Shown here in pieces: positions 36,347-45,164 of a DNA stretch of 64,000 nt. The stretch covers positions 1,736,001-1,800,000 of the forward strand of contig CAWKDN010000001.1 in assembly GCA_963848415.1 (NCBI GenBank). Direction: 5' to 3'. Source of the DNA: CAVQBC01 sp963848415. GTDB taxonomy: Bacteria; Actinomycetota; Thermoleophilia; Solirubrobacterales; Solirubrobacteraceae. Position numbers and translations under genes: made by a program. Position 1 is the stretch's first letter, and each line of letters starts with the position of its first letter. The notes below the pieces were generated by a model that was given only the letters and a program-made list of their open reading frames with translations, did no database searches and was not told the origin of the DNA.

Positions 36347-37369
36347 GTGGCGCCCGACGCGGAGATCTTCGAGCTCGACGGCCACCAGGTGCGGCTCTCG
36401 AACCCCGGCAAGGTCTACTTCCCGCGGGCCGGGGTCACCAAGGGCGAGCTCGCGCGCTACCACGTCGAGTGCGCGCAGGCGATCCTCAACCACATCCGCG
36501 AGCGCCCGGTGACGCTCAAGCGCTTCCCGGGCGGGATCGACACCAAGCCGATCTACCAGAAGCGCGTGCCGGCCAAGCGGCCGGAGTGGCTGCAGACCTG
36601 CGTGCTGTCCTTCCCGTCCGGCCGCACCGCCGAGGAGCTCGTGCCGGTCGACAGCGCCCACCTCGTGTGGGCCGTCTCGCTCGGCAACGTCGACTGGAAT
36701 CCGCACCCGGTCCGCCGCTCAGACCTCGACCACCCCGACGAGCTGCGGGTGGACATCGACCCGATGGACAAGGCGCCGTGGGACGCCGTGCGCCAGGTCG
36801 CGCTGCTGGCCCGCGAGGTGCTCGAGGAGCACGGGCTGCGCGGCTACCCGAAGACGTCGGGCTCGCGCGGGATGCACATCCCGGTGCGGATCCACCCGCG
36901 CTGGGACTTCACGACCGTCCGCCGCGCGGCGCTCGCGCTGGCGCGCGAGGTCGAGCGCCGCGGCGACGGCCTGGCCACCTCGAAGTGGTGGCGCGAGGAG
37001 CGCCCGCCCGAGAGCGTGTTCGTCGACTACAACCAGAACGCCAAGGACCACACCGTGGCGAGCGCCTACAGCGTCCGGCCGGTGCCCGACGCACGCGTCT
37101 CCTGCCCGCTCGAGTGGGACGAGGTCGCCGCCGTCGAGCCGGCCGAGCTGACGATCCGCACGGTGCCGACGCGGCTGCGCGAGCGCGGCGACCCGTCGGC
37201 CGACATCGACGCCCACCCCGGCTCGCTGGACACGCTGCTCGACCTCGCCGAGCGCGACGAGCAGGACCGCGGGCTCGGCGACGCGCCGTGGCCGCCGCAC
37301 TTCGCCAAGCAGCCGGGCGAGCCGGCGCGGGTGCAGCCCAGCCGCGCGCGCCGCCCGTCAGGCGACTGA
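36347..37369 (+). CDS. LigD-type DNA polymerase domain protein (NHEJ primase-polymerase)
   Basis: This is a 340-residue stand-alone polymerase domain of the LigD family: LSNPGKVYFPRAGVTKGELA, metal ligands in LRVDIDPMDKA, KTSGSRGMHIPVRI and VFVDYNQNAKDHTVASAYS. It adds nucleotides at double-strand breaks. Ku and the nuclease domain are not in the window. The real start is probably GTG 36347 or close to it, since upstream in-frame sequence overlaps the glycerate kinase start. The HxlR and LigC genes follow. Confidence 0.85.
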   Translation: MAPDAEIFELDGHQVRLSNPGKVYFPRAGVTKGELARYHVECAQAILNHIRERPVTLKRFPGGIDTKPIYQKRVPAKRPEWLQTCVLSFPSGRTAEELVPVDSAHLVWAVSLGNVDWNPHPVRRSDLDHPDELRVDIDPMDKAPWDAVRQVALLAREVLEEHGLRGYPKTSGSRGMHIPVRIHPRWDFTTVRRAALALAREVERRGDGLATSKWWREERPPESVFVDYNQNAKDHTVASAYSVRPVPDARVSCPLEWDEVAAVEPAELTIRTVPTRLRERGDPSADIDAHPGSLDTLLDLAERDEQDRGLGDAPWPPHFAKQPGEPARVQPSRARRPSGD

Positions 37370-37405
37370 CACGAGCCGGGCGGGGCGATCCATCACGATG
37401 TGCAG

Positions 37406-37849
37406 ATGACCGCCTCTCCGTCCGCTCGCCTCCCCGTCGACGCCCCCGGGCTCGAGGCGCTGCAGCGCGCCGTCGGCGTGCTCAGCGCGAAGTGGAGCCT
37501 GGCCGTCCTCGCGGCGCTGGCCGCCGGCACGCTGCGCTTCAACGAGCTGCTCGGGCGCGTCGACGGTGTCTCGCGCCGCATGCTCTCAACGACCCTGCGC
37601 GGGCTCGAGCGCGAGGGGCTGGTGCTGCGCAAGGTCCACGCGCGCGTGCCCGTGCGCGTGGACTACGAGCTCTCCGAGCCGGGCGAGCGGCTGCTCTCGG
37701 CGCTGGTGCCGCTGGCGGGCTGGGGCGAGGAGCACCGTGCCGCGCAGGTCGCGGCACGCGCCCGCTTCGACCGGCTCCAGGCGCGGCGCAAGGACGGCGA
37801 GGCGCTGCGGGCCGAGCAGAAGGCCCGCGGGCCGCACCTCTTCTACTGA
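37406..37849 (+). CDS. HxlR-type winged-helix regulator
   Basis: The 147-residue protein fits the HxlR family: VGVLSAKWSLAVLAALAAGT, RFNELLGRVDGVSRRMLSTT, LRGLEREGLVLRK and VDYELSEPGERLL. It has no cysteine near the N-terminus, so a redox switch of the HypR/QorR type is unlikely. It lies between two DNA-repair genes, 37 nt after the polymerase, and may be cotranscribed with it. GTG 37400 is an alternative start. Confidence 0.85.
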   Translation: MTASPSARLPVDAPGLEALQRAVGVLSAKWSLAVLAALAAGTLRFNELLGRVDGVSRRMLSTTLRGLEREGLVLRKVHARVPVRVDYELSEPGERLLSALVPLAGWGEEHRAAQVAARARFDRLQARRKDGEALRAEQKARGPHLFY

Positions 37850-37856
37850 GCCCCGC

Positions 37857-38801
37857 TCACTGCGCCAGCTGGTCGTCCGTGCACGCTTCGGGCGGCTTGT
37901 CCTCGCGCCAGCGCGAGACCTTGGCGCCGTGGCGGATGCGGTCGTTGCTGGTGTGGTCGAAGGTGACCTCGACGACCAGCTCGGGCCGCAGCGCGACCCA
38001 CTCGAGCTCGCGGTTGGCGTCCCAGCGGCTCGGGTCGGCCGAGCCGCGCTCGCCCGTCTCGTAGGGAGCGAAGAAGGCGGGCAGCTCGCGCTTCTGCTTG
38101 GCCGTGAAGCCCGAGGTGTGCCCGACCGTGCGCAGCTCGCCGTCGGAGCCGTAGAGCCCGAGGATGAGCGAGCCGACCGTCCCCGGCTCCTTGCCGGGCC
38201 GCCAGCCCTGGACGACCGCGTCGATCGTCCGGACGCGCTTGATCTTGACCATGCCGACGCGCTCGCCGGGCCGGTAGGGGGCGTCCTGGCGCTTGGCGAT
38301 CACGCCCTCGGCGCCGTGCAGCCAGGGCTCGGCCTCCGCCGGGTCCGTGGTTGCCGGGGTGAGGTCCACGGGCGCCTCGATCAGCGTCGCGAGCCGGTCG
38401 CGCCGCTCGGCCTGGGGCTGCTCGAAGATGACGTCGTCCTCGAGGGCGAGCAGGTCGAAGGCGACGAAGCGCGTCGGCGTCTCCTCCGCCAGCCGGGCGA
38501 TGCGCGAGGCCGCGGGGTGGATCCGCTGGCCGAGCGCGTCGAAGTCCTGCCGGCCCTGGGCGTCGAAGAGGACGATCTCGCCGTCGAGCACGTAGCGCCC
38601 GTCGGGGAAGGCCAGCTCGGGGAAGTAGCGGGTCAGCGGGCGGCCGTTGCGCGACTGCAGCTCGACCTCGCCGCCCTCGACGAAGGCCAGCGCGCGGAAG
38701 CCGTCCCACTTGGGCTCGTAGACCCAGCCGGCGCCGGTCGGCAGGCCGCGCGCCGTCTTGGCCAGTTGCGGGAGGACCGGGGGAGCGAGCGGGAGCGCCA
38801 T
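37857..38801 (-). CDS. ATP-dependent DNA ligase (LigC type)
   Basis: The 314-residue minimal ligase has the adenylation lysine in YEPKWDGFRAL (about residue 30), nucleotidyltransferase motifs VLDGEIVLF, FVAFDLLAL, EGVIAKRQDAPY and VGMVKIKR, then an OB-fold ending in RPELVVEVTFDH. With the stand-alone polymerase it would give a break-repair module. It lies 11 nt downstream of the methyltransferase gene on the same strand, and converges on HxlR. Confidence 0.85.
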   Translation of the reverse strand: MALPLAPPVLPQLAKTARGLPTGAGWVYEPKWDGFRALAFVEGGEVELQSRNGRPLTRYFPELAFPDGRYVLDGEIVLFDAQGRQDFDALGQRIHPAASRIARLAEETPTRFVAFDLLALEDDVIFEQPQAERRDRLATLIEAPVDLTPATTDPAEAEPWLHGAEGVIAKRQDAPYRPGERVGMVKIKRVRTIDAVVQGWRPGKEPGTVGSLILGLYGSDGELRTVGHTSGFTAKQKRELPAFFAPYETGERGSADPSRWDANRELEWVALRPELVVEVTFDHTSNDRIRHGAKVSRWREDKPPEACTDDQLAQ

Positions 38802-38812
38802 GGCCGTGCACT

Positions 38813-39628
38813 CTAGGCCGTGGGGCTCGCGATCAGGAGCTTGCGGCTCGTCGTGATCGTCATGCCGTCCCAGCGACCTTCGGGGAAGGACGGCGTCGCT
38901 TCGACGAGCCGATGCAGCGCCTCCAGGTCGGCCTCGGCTGCGACGCTCGCCAGGTCGCTCACCGTTCGCTGCAGCTCGCCCGCGACGAAGCGGTGCATCG
39001 CGGCATCGTGCGGCACGCCGACGGTGCCGCTCAGCGTCCGGTCGACGACGACGTCGAGCCCCGCGGCGGTGAGCATCGAGGGATACGCCTCGGCGTTCAT
39101 CGCGCCCGGCAGGCGCTCTCGTGCGCGCTCGAACCATGCCGACCGGGCCGCTCGGAGGCGGTCCCAGATGCCCGGGCGCCCGAGGTCGCGGGTGAACCGG
39201 ACGACGAGCGGGTCCGCCCGTTCGAGCAGGCACACCAGCCCGCGCGGCTCGAGCAGCGACCGGATCTGCGAGAGGGTCGCGACCTCGTCGTCCGCGTGGT
39301 GGATCGCCATGGCCGCCCATGCCAACGCACAGCGGCCGAGGGCCCCGAGCGGTTCGTCGAGGTCCAGCCGGCGCGTCTCGAGCCGATCGGCCTGCCCGAG
39401 CCGCTTCGCCCGGGCCCGGGCGCGGTCGAGCATCGCGCGCGATCCGTCGACCGCGACGACCGTCGCAGACGGGAACGCCTCCGCGAGCAGGGCCGTTCCG
39501 ACCCCGGGGCCGCAGCCGAGATCGACGACGCGCCGAACCTGCCCGCCGGCGTCGTCGAAGCGGCCGGCGCAGAGCGCGATCGCCTCCTCGAGGAGGCCCG
39601 CGCTCAGCCCGGCCTGCCGCAGACGCAC
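38813..39628 (-). CDS. class I SAM-dependent methyltransferase
   Basis: The 271-residue protein has motif I VDLGCGPGVGTALLAEAFP, motif II VVAVDGSRAMLDRARARA, and a later AWAAMAIHHADDEVATLSQI typical of small-molecule methyltransferases of the UbiE/Trans-aconitate type. The substrate is unknown. It is the upstream gene of a pair with the DNA ligase, though no functional link is evident. Confidence 0.75.
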   Translation of the reverse strand: MRLRQAGLSAGLLEEAIALCAGRFDDAGGQVRRVVDLGCGPGVGTALLAEAFPSATVVAVDGSRAMLDRARARAKRLGQADRLETRRLDLDEPLGALGRCALAWAAMAIHHADDEVATLSQIRSLLEPRGLVCLLERADPLVVRFTRDLGRPGIWDRLRAARSAWFERARERLPGAMNAEAYPSMLTAAGLDVVVDRTLSGTVGVPHDAAMHRFVAGELQRTVSDLASVAAEADLEALHRLVEATPSFPEGRWDGMTITTSRKLLIASPTA

Positions 39629-39673
39629 GAGAGCCCGCCGGCGGAAGGTGCGGGCGGGCTCTCGGGGGTTTCG
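39629..39673. terminator. strong GC hairpin, terminator-like
   Basis: GAGAGCCCGCC (39629-39639) pairs perfectly with GGCGGGCTCTC (39653-39663), 13-nt loop, followed on the plus strand by GGGGGTTT. It lies between the 39-residue membrane gene and the methyltransferase. It could end the small gene's transcript, though the T-run favours plus-strand reading. Confidence 0.55.
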
Positions 39674-39699
39674 GCTCGCGGGGGAGGCGGTGCTGGGCG

Positions 39700-39819
39700 C
39701 TAGACGAGCGGGGACTTCTCGTCGAAGCCCGGGCGGGACTCCGCGCCGAACTTCAGCGCGAGGGCGTCCACTGCGCCGAGCGCCACGACCGCGGCGAGCG
39801 CTACGAGGAGGATCGTCAT
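39700..39819 (-). CDS. 39-residue single-pass membrane peptide
   Basis: The frame MTILLVALAAVVALGAVDAL, then ALKFGAESRPGFDEK, then a short tail, has the look of a real small membrane protein: one N-terminal helix of about 18 residues, then a charged, conserved-looking tail. Its ATG diverges from the LysR gene 83 bp away, and a strong hairpin follows its stop. I do not recognise the family by name; similar ALxFGxxSRxGF tails occur in short actinobacterial membrane peptides, from memory only. Confidence 0.55.
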   Translation of the reverse strand: MTILLVALAAVVALGAVDALALKFGAESRPGFDEKSPLV

Positions 39820-39846
39820 GGCAGGCAGTATGGGACGGTTAGACCC

Positions 39847-39895
39847 CAAGTTGTAGGCTTGCCTGACTTGACGATCGATAGTTTCAGCCTATACC
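39847..39895 (+). promoter_or_regulatory. LysR-gene promoter with ATAG-N7-CTAT operator; leaderless
   Basis: TTGACG (39868-39873), 16 nt, TATACC (39890-39895), then 7 nt to ATG 39903: a good -35/-10 pair giving a leaderless message. Two dyads overlap it: CAAGT (39847-39851) with ACTTG (39866-39870), and ATAG (39878-39881) with CTAT (39889-39892), a T-N11-A LysR-type box. Confidence 0.65.
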
Positions 39896-39902
39896 GAGCG
39901 GC

Positions 39903-40841
39903 ATGACCCTTCAGCAGCTGAGCTACTTCCTCGCGGCCGCCGAGCACGGCTCGTTCTCGGCGGCGGCGGAGACGCTGCACATGGCCCAGCCCAGCCTGTC
40001 GGACCAGATCCGGCGTCTGGAGGCCGAGCTCGGCATGCCGCTGTTCGCCCGCGCCGGACGCGGCCTCGTCCTGACCGAGGCCGGACAGCTGCTGCGCCCG
40101 CACGCCGAGCGCACGCTCGCCGAGGCCGAGGCGGCCGCCGACGCGGTTCGCGAGGTGCGCACGCTCGCCGGCGGCACCGTGACCTTCGGCACCTTCGGCA
40201 GCGCCCACCACTACCTGCTGACCGGCCTGGTCGCCGAGTTCCGGCGCCGGCATCCCGACGTCCGCGTGCGGGTGCTCGGCCAGAACTCCGCCGAGGTCGC
40301 CGACTGGGTGCGCGACGGGCAGATCGAGGCCGGGCTGATCATCCTGCCGATCGACGACCGCGGCCTCGACGTCCGCCGGATGTCGCGCGACGAGGTCGTC
40401 TACGTGAGCGCCGACGCGGAGCGCGCCCGCGTGCCCGTGACGATCGAGGCGCTCGCCGCCGCGCCGCTGATCCTCCCGGACGCGCGCTGGTCGGACTCCG
40501 ACCCCGTCCGCCGCCAGCTGCGCGAGCGCGCCCAGCAGGCCGGCGTCTCGATCGTCCCGGCGGTCGACGTCGAGTACCTGACCGCGGCGCTCGAGCTGGC
40601 CACGCGCGGCGTCGGCGACACGCTGGCCAGCCGCCAGGTCATCGTGGGGCGCGGCTTCGCCCGCCGCCTTCACTGGATCCCCTTCGATCCGCCGCTGTAC
40701 GACACGTTCGCCTTCATCACCCGCGCCAACGCGCATCTCTCGCCGGCGACGCGCGTGTTCATGGGGCTCGCCGAGAAGCACCTCGACGCGATGCGGCGGC
40801 GGGTCGCGGCGGCGACGGAGGAGTCGGGCTCAGGCGGTTGA
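39903..40841 (+). CDS. LysR-family transcriptional regulator
   Basis: The 312-residue protein has the N-terminal winged helix-turn-helix (LQQLSYFLAAAEHGSFSAAA, LHMAQPSLSDQIRRLEAELG) and a periplasmic-binding-like effector domain (GTFGSAHHYLLTGLVAEFRR onward). It has no cysteine, so although its operator resembles the OxyR core it is not a thiol sensor; CynR/CbbR-like small-molecule sensing is likelier. The promoter dyads suggest autoregulation and control of the divergent 39-residue membrane gene. Confidence 0.9.
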   Translation: MTLQQLSYFLAAAEHGSFSAAAETLHMAQPSLSDQIRRLEAELGMPLFARAGRGLVLTEAGQLLRPHAERTLAEAEAAADAVREVRTLAGGTVTFGTFGSAHHYLLTGLVAEFRRRHPDVRVRVLGQNSAEVADWVRDGQIEAGLIILPIDDRGLDVRRMSRDEVVYVSADAERARVPVTIEALAAAPLILPDARWSDSDPVRRQLRERAQQAGVSIVPAVDVEYLTAALELATRGVGDTLASRQVIVGRGFARRLHWIPFDPPLYDTFAFITRANAHLSPATRVFMGLAEKHLDAMRRRVAAATEESGSGG

Positions 40842-40852
40842 GCGAGCGCGGG

Positions 40853-41428
40853 TCACTCGCTGACGGCTGCCTGGCACGTCTGTCGCAGCTCTTCCAGGCG
40901 CCGGATCGCCCGGGTGGCCCCGCTGTCTGAGTTCTCAGCGTCGAAGAAGAGATCGACCGCGCCGAGCGCGCCGCGGGCACAGGCGGCGGTGACCCGCTCC
41001 TGGGCGCGGCTCTGGGCGAGCTGTGCCGCCTCCTGCTGCTCCTCGCCCTCGGCGTTCGCCGTCGCCTGGCGCGCCTCGCGCAGTTGGGCGGCCTCCTGGT
41101 TGACGTCGGCCTGCAGCTCGCCGGCCTCCTTCTCCTCTGAGACGTAGCGGGCCCGCACGCGCCGGTACTGCTGCCGCAGCCGCTGGCTGACCGCCGTCTG
41201 GCGCGCTTCGGCCTGTGAGTCCTGCTGCTCCTCGGTGACGAGCCGCTCGCGCAGCTGGGCGATCTGCTGGCGCTGCTCGGTGTTGGTCGCCTTCTCGTCG
41301 TTGAGCGAGGCGCGGGTGGTGATCGCCCAGATCCCGAGGCCGATCGCGGCGACGGCGAAGACGACGGTGGCGATGATCCAGCCGGTGGGCCAGTCGCGCT
41401 CGTCGGCCGCGGCGGGAGGTCCGGTCAT
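40853..41428 (-). CDS. membrane-anchored coiled-coil protein
   Basis: The 191-residue protein has one transmembrane helix (WIIATVVFAVAAIGLGIWAI, about 17-36) and then a long Gln/Glu/Arg-rich coiled coil to about residue 150. A C-terminal Cys-containing segment (VTAACARGALGAVDLFFD and LEELRQTCQAAVSE) has two cysteines that might pair if extracytoplasmic. I do not recognise a named family. It converges on the LysR gene with an 11-nt gap. Confidence 0.65.
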   Translation of the reverse strand: MTGPPAAADERDWPTGWIIATVVFAVAAIGLGIWAITTRASLNDEKATNTEQRQQIAQLRERLVTEEQQDSQAEARQTAVSQRLRQQYRRVRARYVSEEKEAGELQADVNQEAAQLREARQATANAEGEEQQEAAQLAQSRAQERVTAACARGALGAVDLFFDAENSDSGATRAIRRLEELRQTCQAAVSE

Positions 41429-41542
41429 GGCGGGGCGGGAAGGTACGGGTTCGCGACTGGGAGTGCAAGCCGTGCACGCGGCGCTCCGCTGCGCGCGCTC
41501 GCGGGTTGATGGGCGTGCACACCAACCTCAGGGGGAACCGGC

Positions 41543-42184
41543 ATGAAGCTCTCAGCACCATCGCCCGCGATGATCGTGGCGTCGATCGCGCTGTTCGTCG
41601 CGCTCGGCGGCACCAGCGTCGCGGCCGTCAACTACGCCCGCAACGCGGGCAAGGTCGACGGCAAGGATGCGGTGTCGGCGGGGTCGACGACGCGCAAGGC
41701 GGCCGGCAACGTCGTCGCCACCAACGGCTCGGGCGACGACCGCGGCAAGCTGCCCGGCAAGTTCGTCGCCGACGTCGCTCGCAGCGGGCAGTTCGGTCGC
41801 TCCTACGAGGTCGCCGACAACCAGGTGATCGCGCCGGCGCCGCTGGCGACGGTGTCCGGGCTCGGCACGCTGACGGCGTCGTGCGCCGACCAGGCGGTCC
41901 AGCGCGCCGGCGTCGAGGACCCGCGCTCGGACATCGCCTTCGTCAACCAGTCGGGCGCCACGATCAACGTGGCGCGCAGCGTGGGCACCGGCGAGGCGCT
42001 GGTGGGCGCGCTGGCCAACGGCGCGGGCCTGCCGGTCGCCGTCGCCGGCTCGAACACCTTCACCTACCACCTGCAGACCACGGCGGGCGTGAACGTGATG
42101 ATCAACGGCGTCGTGCGCCAGGACGGGCGCGGGACGTCCGCGGCGAGCTGCCTCGCCTTCGGCACGGTCCTGCGCGTGCAGTGA
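41543..42184 (+). CDS. secreted protein with Thermoleophilia-type N-terminus
   Basis: The 213-residue protein starts with a signal/anchor helix AMIVASIALFVALGGTSVAA, followed by NYARNAGKVDGKDAVSAGST, a lead-in repeated across many exported proteins of Solirubrobacterales. The rest is beta-rich, Gly/Ala/Val/Thr-rich, with two cysteines (ASCADQAV and AASCLAFG). Function is unknown; a surface or trimeric fibre-like protein is possible. A clear AGGGGGA ribosome site lies before ATG 41543. Confidence 0.75.
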   Translation: MKLSAPSPAMIVASIALFVALGGTSVAAVNYARNAGKVDGKDAVSAGSTTRKAAGNVVATNGSGDDRGKLPGKFVADVARSGQFGRSYEVADNQVIAPAPLATVSGLGTLTASCADQAVQRAGVEDPRSDIAFVNQSGATINVARSVGTGEALVGALANGAGLPVAVAGSNTFTYHLQTTAGVNVMINGVVRQDGRGTSAASCLAFGTVLRVQ

Positions 42185-42211
42185 CGGGGGCGCAGCGTGC
42201 GCCGCGCCGAC

Positions 42212-43057
42212 CTAGTCGCGCCGCGGCGCCGCGCTGCCGCCGCGCAGCCGGCGCAGCAGCGCGTCGGCCGCCCGCGGCGAGACGCCGTGGACGGCGCCGA
42301 GCAGGCGGACGAACGGCGGGAAGTACAGCGCCCGGCGGTCGCGCTCGACGGCGTCCACGACCGCTTCGGCCAGCTCGGCCGCCGACCCGGCCTGCTCGCC
42401 GCCCTGGTACCAGTCCGGGAGCCGGTCGTGCTCGTGGTCGTGCAGCGAGCTGCCGATCTCGCCCGGGAAGACGGTGGTCAGCGAGACGCCGCTCCCGCTC
42501 AGCTCGTGGCGCAGCGCCTCCGCGAAGCCGCGCTGAGCGGCCTTCGTGGCGCCGTAGACCGCCGCGCCCGGGAACGCCCGCAGCCCCGCGCCCGAGGAGA
42601 CGACGACCACGTGGCCGTGCGCGCGGTCGAGCAGGAGCGGCAGTCCGGCCTCGACGGTGTAGAGCGTCCCGAGCCAGTTGACCCGGGTCATCCGCTCGGC
42701 GTCGTGCGGGTCCAGGCGGGTGAACGGGCCGTAGTGCGCGATCCCGGCGTTGGCGACCAGCAGGTCGAGCCCGCCGGCGCGCTCGGCGAACGTCGCGACG
42801 GCTGCCGCCACCGCGGCGCGGTCGCCGACGTCGGCGCCCAGCACGACCGGATCGCCGGGCAGGCCGGCGGCGAGCGCCTCGAGCTCGGCCTGCGAGCGCG
42901 CGAGCAGGCCGAGACGGGCGCCGCGGGCGGCGAGCGCGCTCGCCAGCGCCCGGCCGATGCCGCGCGAGGCGCCGGTGACCAGCGCTCGCGTCGACGCGTC
43001 GATCCGCACGCCGGGCAGCCTATTCGCGGCCGCTTCCGGGTAGCGATCCCGCTGCAC
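42212..43057 (-). CDS. short-chain dehydrogenase/reductase
   Basis: A classical SDR: nucleotide motif TGASRGIGRAL, LLVANAGIAHYG, catalytic Ser in VVVSSGAGLRAF, and YGATK (YxxxK). A C-terminal extension, VSPRAADALLRRLRG, follows. The substrate is unknown. The start could be ATG 43057 or GTG 43009. It diverges from the M28 peptidase gene over 22 bp. Confidence 0.85.
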   Translation of the reverse strand: MQRDRYPEAAANRLPGVRIDASTRALVTGASRGIGRALASALAARGARLGLLARSQAELEALAAGLPGDPVVLGADVGDRAAVAAAVATFAERAGGLDLLVANAGIAHYGPFTRLDPHDAERMTRVNWLGTLYTVEAGLPLLLDRAHGHVVVVSSGAGLRAFPGAAVYGATKAAQRGFAEALRHELSGSGVSLTTVFPGEIGSSLHDHEHDRLPDWYQGGEQAGSAAELAEAVVDAVERDRRALYFPPFVRLLGAVHGVSPRAADALLRRLRGGSAAPRRD

Positions 43058-43079
43058 GACAGTCGCGAGGGGGGATCAC

Positions 43080-45164
43080 ATGAGCACGGCATCCAGGGTC
43101 CGGCGAGCCTGCGGCACGGCCGCCTGCGTGGCGCTCGCCTGCGCGGCGCCGGCCGCCGCCGAGCCGCAGGGCTTCACGGCCGAGCACGCGCAGCGCCAGC
43201 TGCGCGACGAGGCGGCGTTCAAGCAGGCGGTGGATCCCGCCAGCCTCGCCTCGTTGTCCGCGGCGCTGAGCGCCGAGCCCAGCGTGGTCGCCACCCCCGC
43301 CAACGACGCCCGCATCCAGACGGCGCTGGACCGCCTGCGCGGCTGGGGCCTGCAGCCCCAGGAGCCGACCTACGACAGCTATCTCTCGGTGCCTCGCAGC
43401 ATCCGCGTCACTCAGACCGCGCCGCGCCGCCGCGCGCTACGCACCCAGGAGAACGACGCCCCCGACGGCCTGATCGTCGGCTACAACGCCTACTCGCCGG
43501 CGGGCGACGTCACCGGCGAGGTGGTCTACGCCAACTACGGGCTGCCCGACGACTACGAGCAGCTGCGCAAGCGGCGCGTCAGCGTGCGCGGCAAGATCGT
43601 GCTCGTCCGCTACGGCGAGAGCTTCCGCGGCGTGAAGGCCAAGGTCGCCGAGGACGCGGGCGCCCGCGGGATCATCATCTACTCCGACCCGGCCGACGAC
43701 GGCTACAAGCAGGGCCGCGTCTGGCCGCGCGGGCCGTGGCGCCCGGCCGACGGCATCCAGCGCGGGAGCATCCAGTACCTCTTCGAGTACCCGGGCGACC
43801 CGCTCACCCCCGGCCGCGCGAGCACGCCGGACGCGCCGCGCTTGGCGCCCTCGCAGGCGAAGAACCTGCCGCGCATCCCGTCGGTGCCGATGAGCTACGG
43901 CCAGGCGGTCAAGCTGCTGCGCGGGCTCGAGGGCCCGCGCGCGCCGAAGGCGATGCGCGGCGGCCTGCCGGTCCCCTATCGGCTCGGGCCGGGTGGCACG
44001 CGCGTGCGCCTGGACCTCGACATCGACTACACGCGCGCGCCGATCCGCGACGTGATCGCCGAGATCCCGGGCGCCCGGCGTCCCGAGCAGAAGGTGATCG
44101 TCGGCGCCCACCTCGACACCTGGGGCTTCGGCACGCACGACGACACCAGCGGCTGGGCGGCCGTGCTGGAGATCGGCCGCGTGCTGGCCGCGCTCCAGCG
44201 CCAGGGCTGGCGGCCGGACCGCACGATCGTGCTCGCCGGCTGGGACGGCGAGGAGTACGGCCTGCTCGGCTCGACGGAGTGGGTCGAGGCAAACCGCCCG
44301 GCGCTGGCGGCCGGCGCGGTCGGCTACATCAACATGGACGGTGTCGGCGGCCGGCTGTACGAGCCGGCGACGGTGCCGGCGGTCGACGCGTTCGTCTCCG
44401 GAACCGCGCGCGACGTGCTCCATGGCTCGTCGTCGCGCTCGCTCTACGACGCCTGGCAGGCCCAGAACGACCGCAAGGCGGCCTACACGCGGCTGGGCAG
44501 CGGGTCGGACTACACGGCCTTCCTCGATCACACCGGCGTGCCGGCGATGGACATCGGGCTGAGCGCGAAGGCCTATCCCGGCGTCTACCACAGCGCCTAC
44601 GACAACCTCGACTGGATGCGGCGCTTCGGCGATCCGGGCTACGCCTTCCACGCCACCGCCGCGCGCATGTCCGGGCTGCTGGCGATGCGGCTGGCCTCCA
44701 GCGACGTGCTGCCGCTGCGCTACGGGCCCTACGCCCGTGAGGTCGCCGGCTACGTGCGCCGGCTGCGCCGCGGGCAGCGCGAGCAGTACGGGCGCCAGCG
44801 AGTCGACCTGCGGCCGGTGCTCGTCGCCGCGGCCGCCTGGCAGGCGGCGGCGAGCCGGCTGACGGCCGCCGGCGACGCGTTGCTCGCCGCGGGCGGCGGC
44901 GACCCCGCCCGCCGCGACGCCGTCAACGCGGCGCTGATCCGCCAGGAGCGGTTGCTGCTCGACGAGCGCGGCCTGCCCGGCCGGACCTGGTTCAAGCACC
45001 AGGTCTACGCGCCCGGCCTGCTCACCGGCTACGCCTCCCAGCCGCTGTCCTCGATCGAGGACGCGCTGACCGCGGGGCGCTTCGGCCTCGCGCGGCGCCA
45101 GGCCGCGCGGCTCGTCGCCTCGCTGAACGCCGCGGCGGCCGAGGCGGGTGCTGCGGCGGGGTAG
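43080..45164 (+). CDS. secreted M28-family zinc aminopeptidase with PA domain
   Basis: The 694-residue protein has a signal peptide (ACVALACAAPAAA, cut near 26) and a protease-associated domain inserted around residues 130-245 (VYANYGLPDDYEQLRKRRVS, KIVLVRYG). The M28 domain has metal ligands in GAHLDTWGFGTHDDTSG, WDGEEYGLLGS, NMDGVG and YPGVYHSAYDN. The C-terminal helical region resembles the transferrin-receptor dimerisation domain, as in glutamate carboxypeptidase II. It is an extracellular peptidase. GAGGGGGG forms its ribosome site. Confidence 0.9.
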   Translation: MSTASRVRRACGTAACVALACAAPAAAEPQGFTAEHAQRQLRDEAAFKQAVDPASLASLSAALSAEPSVVATPANDARIQTALDRLRGWGLQPQEPTYDSYLSVPRSIRVTQTAPRRRALRTQENDAPDGLIVGYNAYSPAGDVTGEVVYANYGLPDDYEQLRKRRVSVRGKIVLVRYGESFRGVKAKVAEDAGARGIIIYSDPADDGYKQGRVWPRGPWRPADGIQRGSIQYLFEYPGDPLTPGRASTPDAPRLAPSQAKNLPRIPSVPMSYGQAVKLLRGLEGPRAPKAMRGGLPVPYRLGPGGTRVRLDLDIDYTRAPIRDVIAEIPGARRPEQKVIVGAHLDTWGFGTHDDTSGWAAVLEIGRVLAALQRQGWRPDRTIVLAGWDGEEYGLLGSTEWVEANRPALAAGAVGYINMDGVGGRLYEPATVPAVDAFVSGTARDVLHGSSSRSLYDAWQAQNDRKAAYTRLGSGSDYTAFLDHTGVPAMDIGLSAKAYPGVYHSAYDNLDWMRRFGDPGYAFHATAARMSGLLAMRLASSDVLPLRYGPYAREVAGYVRRLRRGQREQYGRQRVDLRPVLVAAAAWQAAASRLTAAGDALLAAGGGDPARRDAVNAALIRQERLLLDERGLPGRTWFKHQVYAPGLLTGYASQPLSSIEDALTAGRFGLARRQAARLVASLNAAAAEAGAAAG

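Noticed and set aside
35452..38064. 870-codon plus-strand open frame
   Set aside because: It runs antisense to glycerate kinase and out of frame through the polymerase and HxlR genes; no family motif appears.
39878..39892. Calling the LysR gene oxyR from its ATAG-N7-CTAT site
   Set aside because: The protein contains no cysteine, so the OxyR redox mechanism is impossible.
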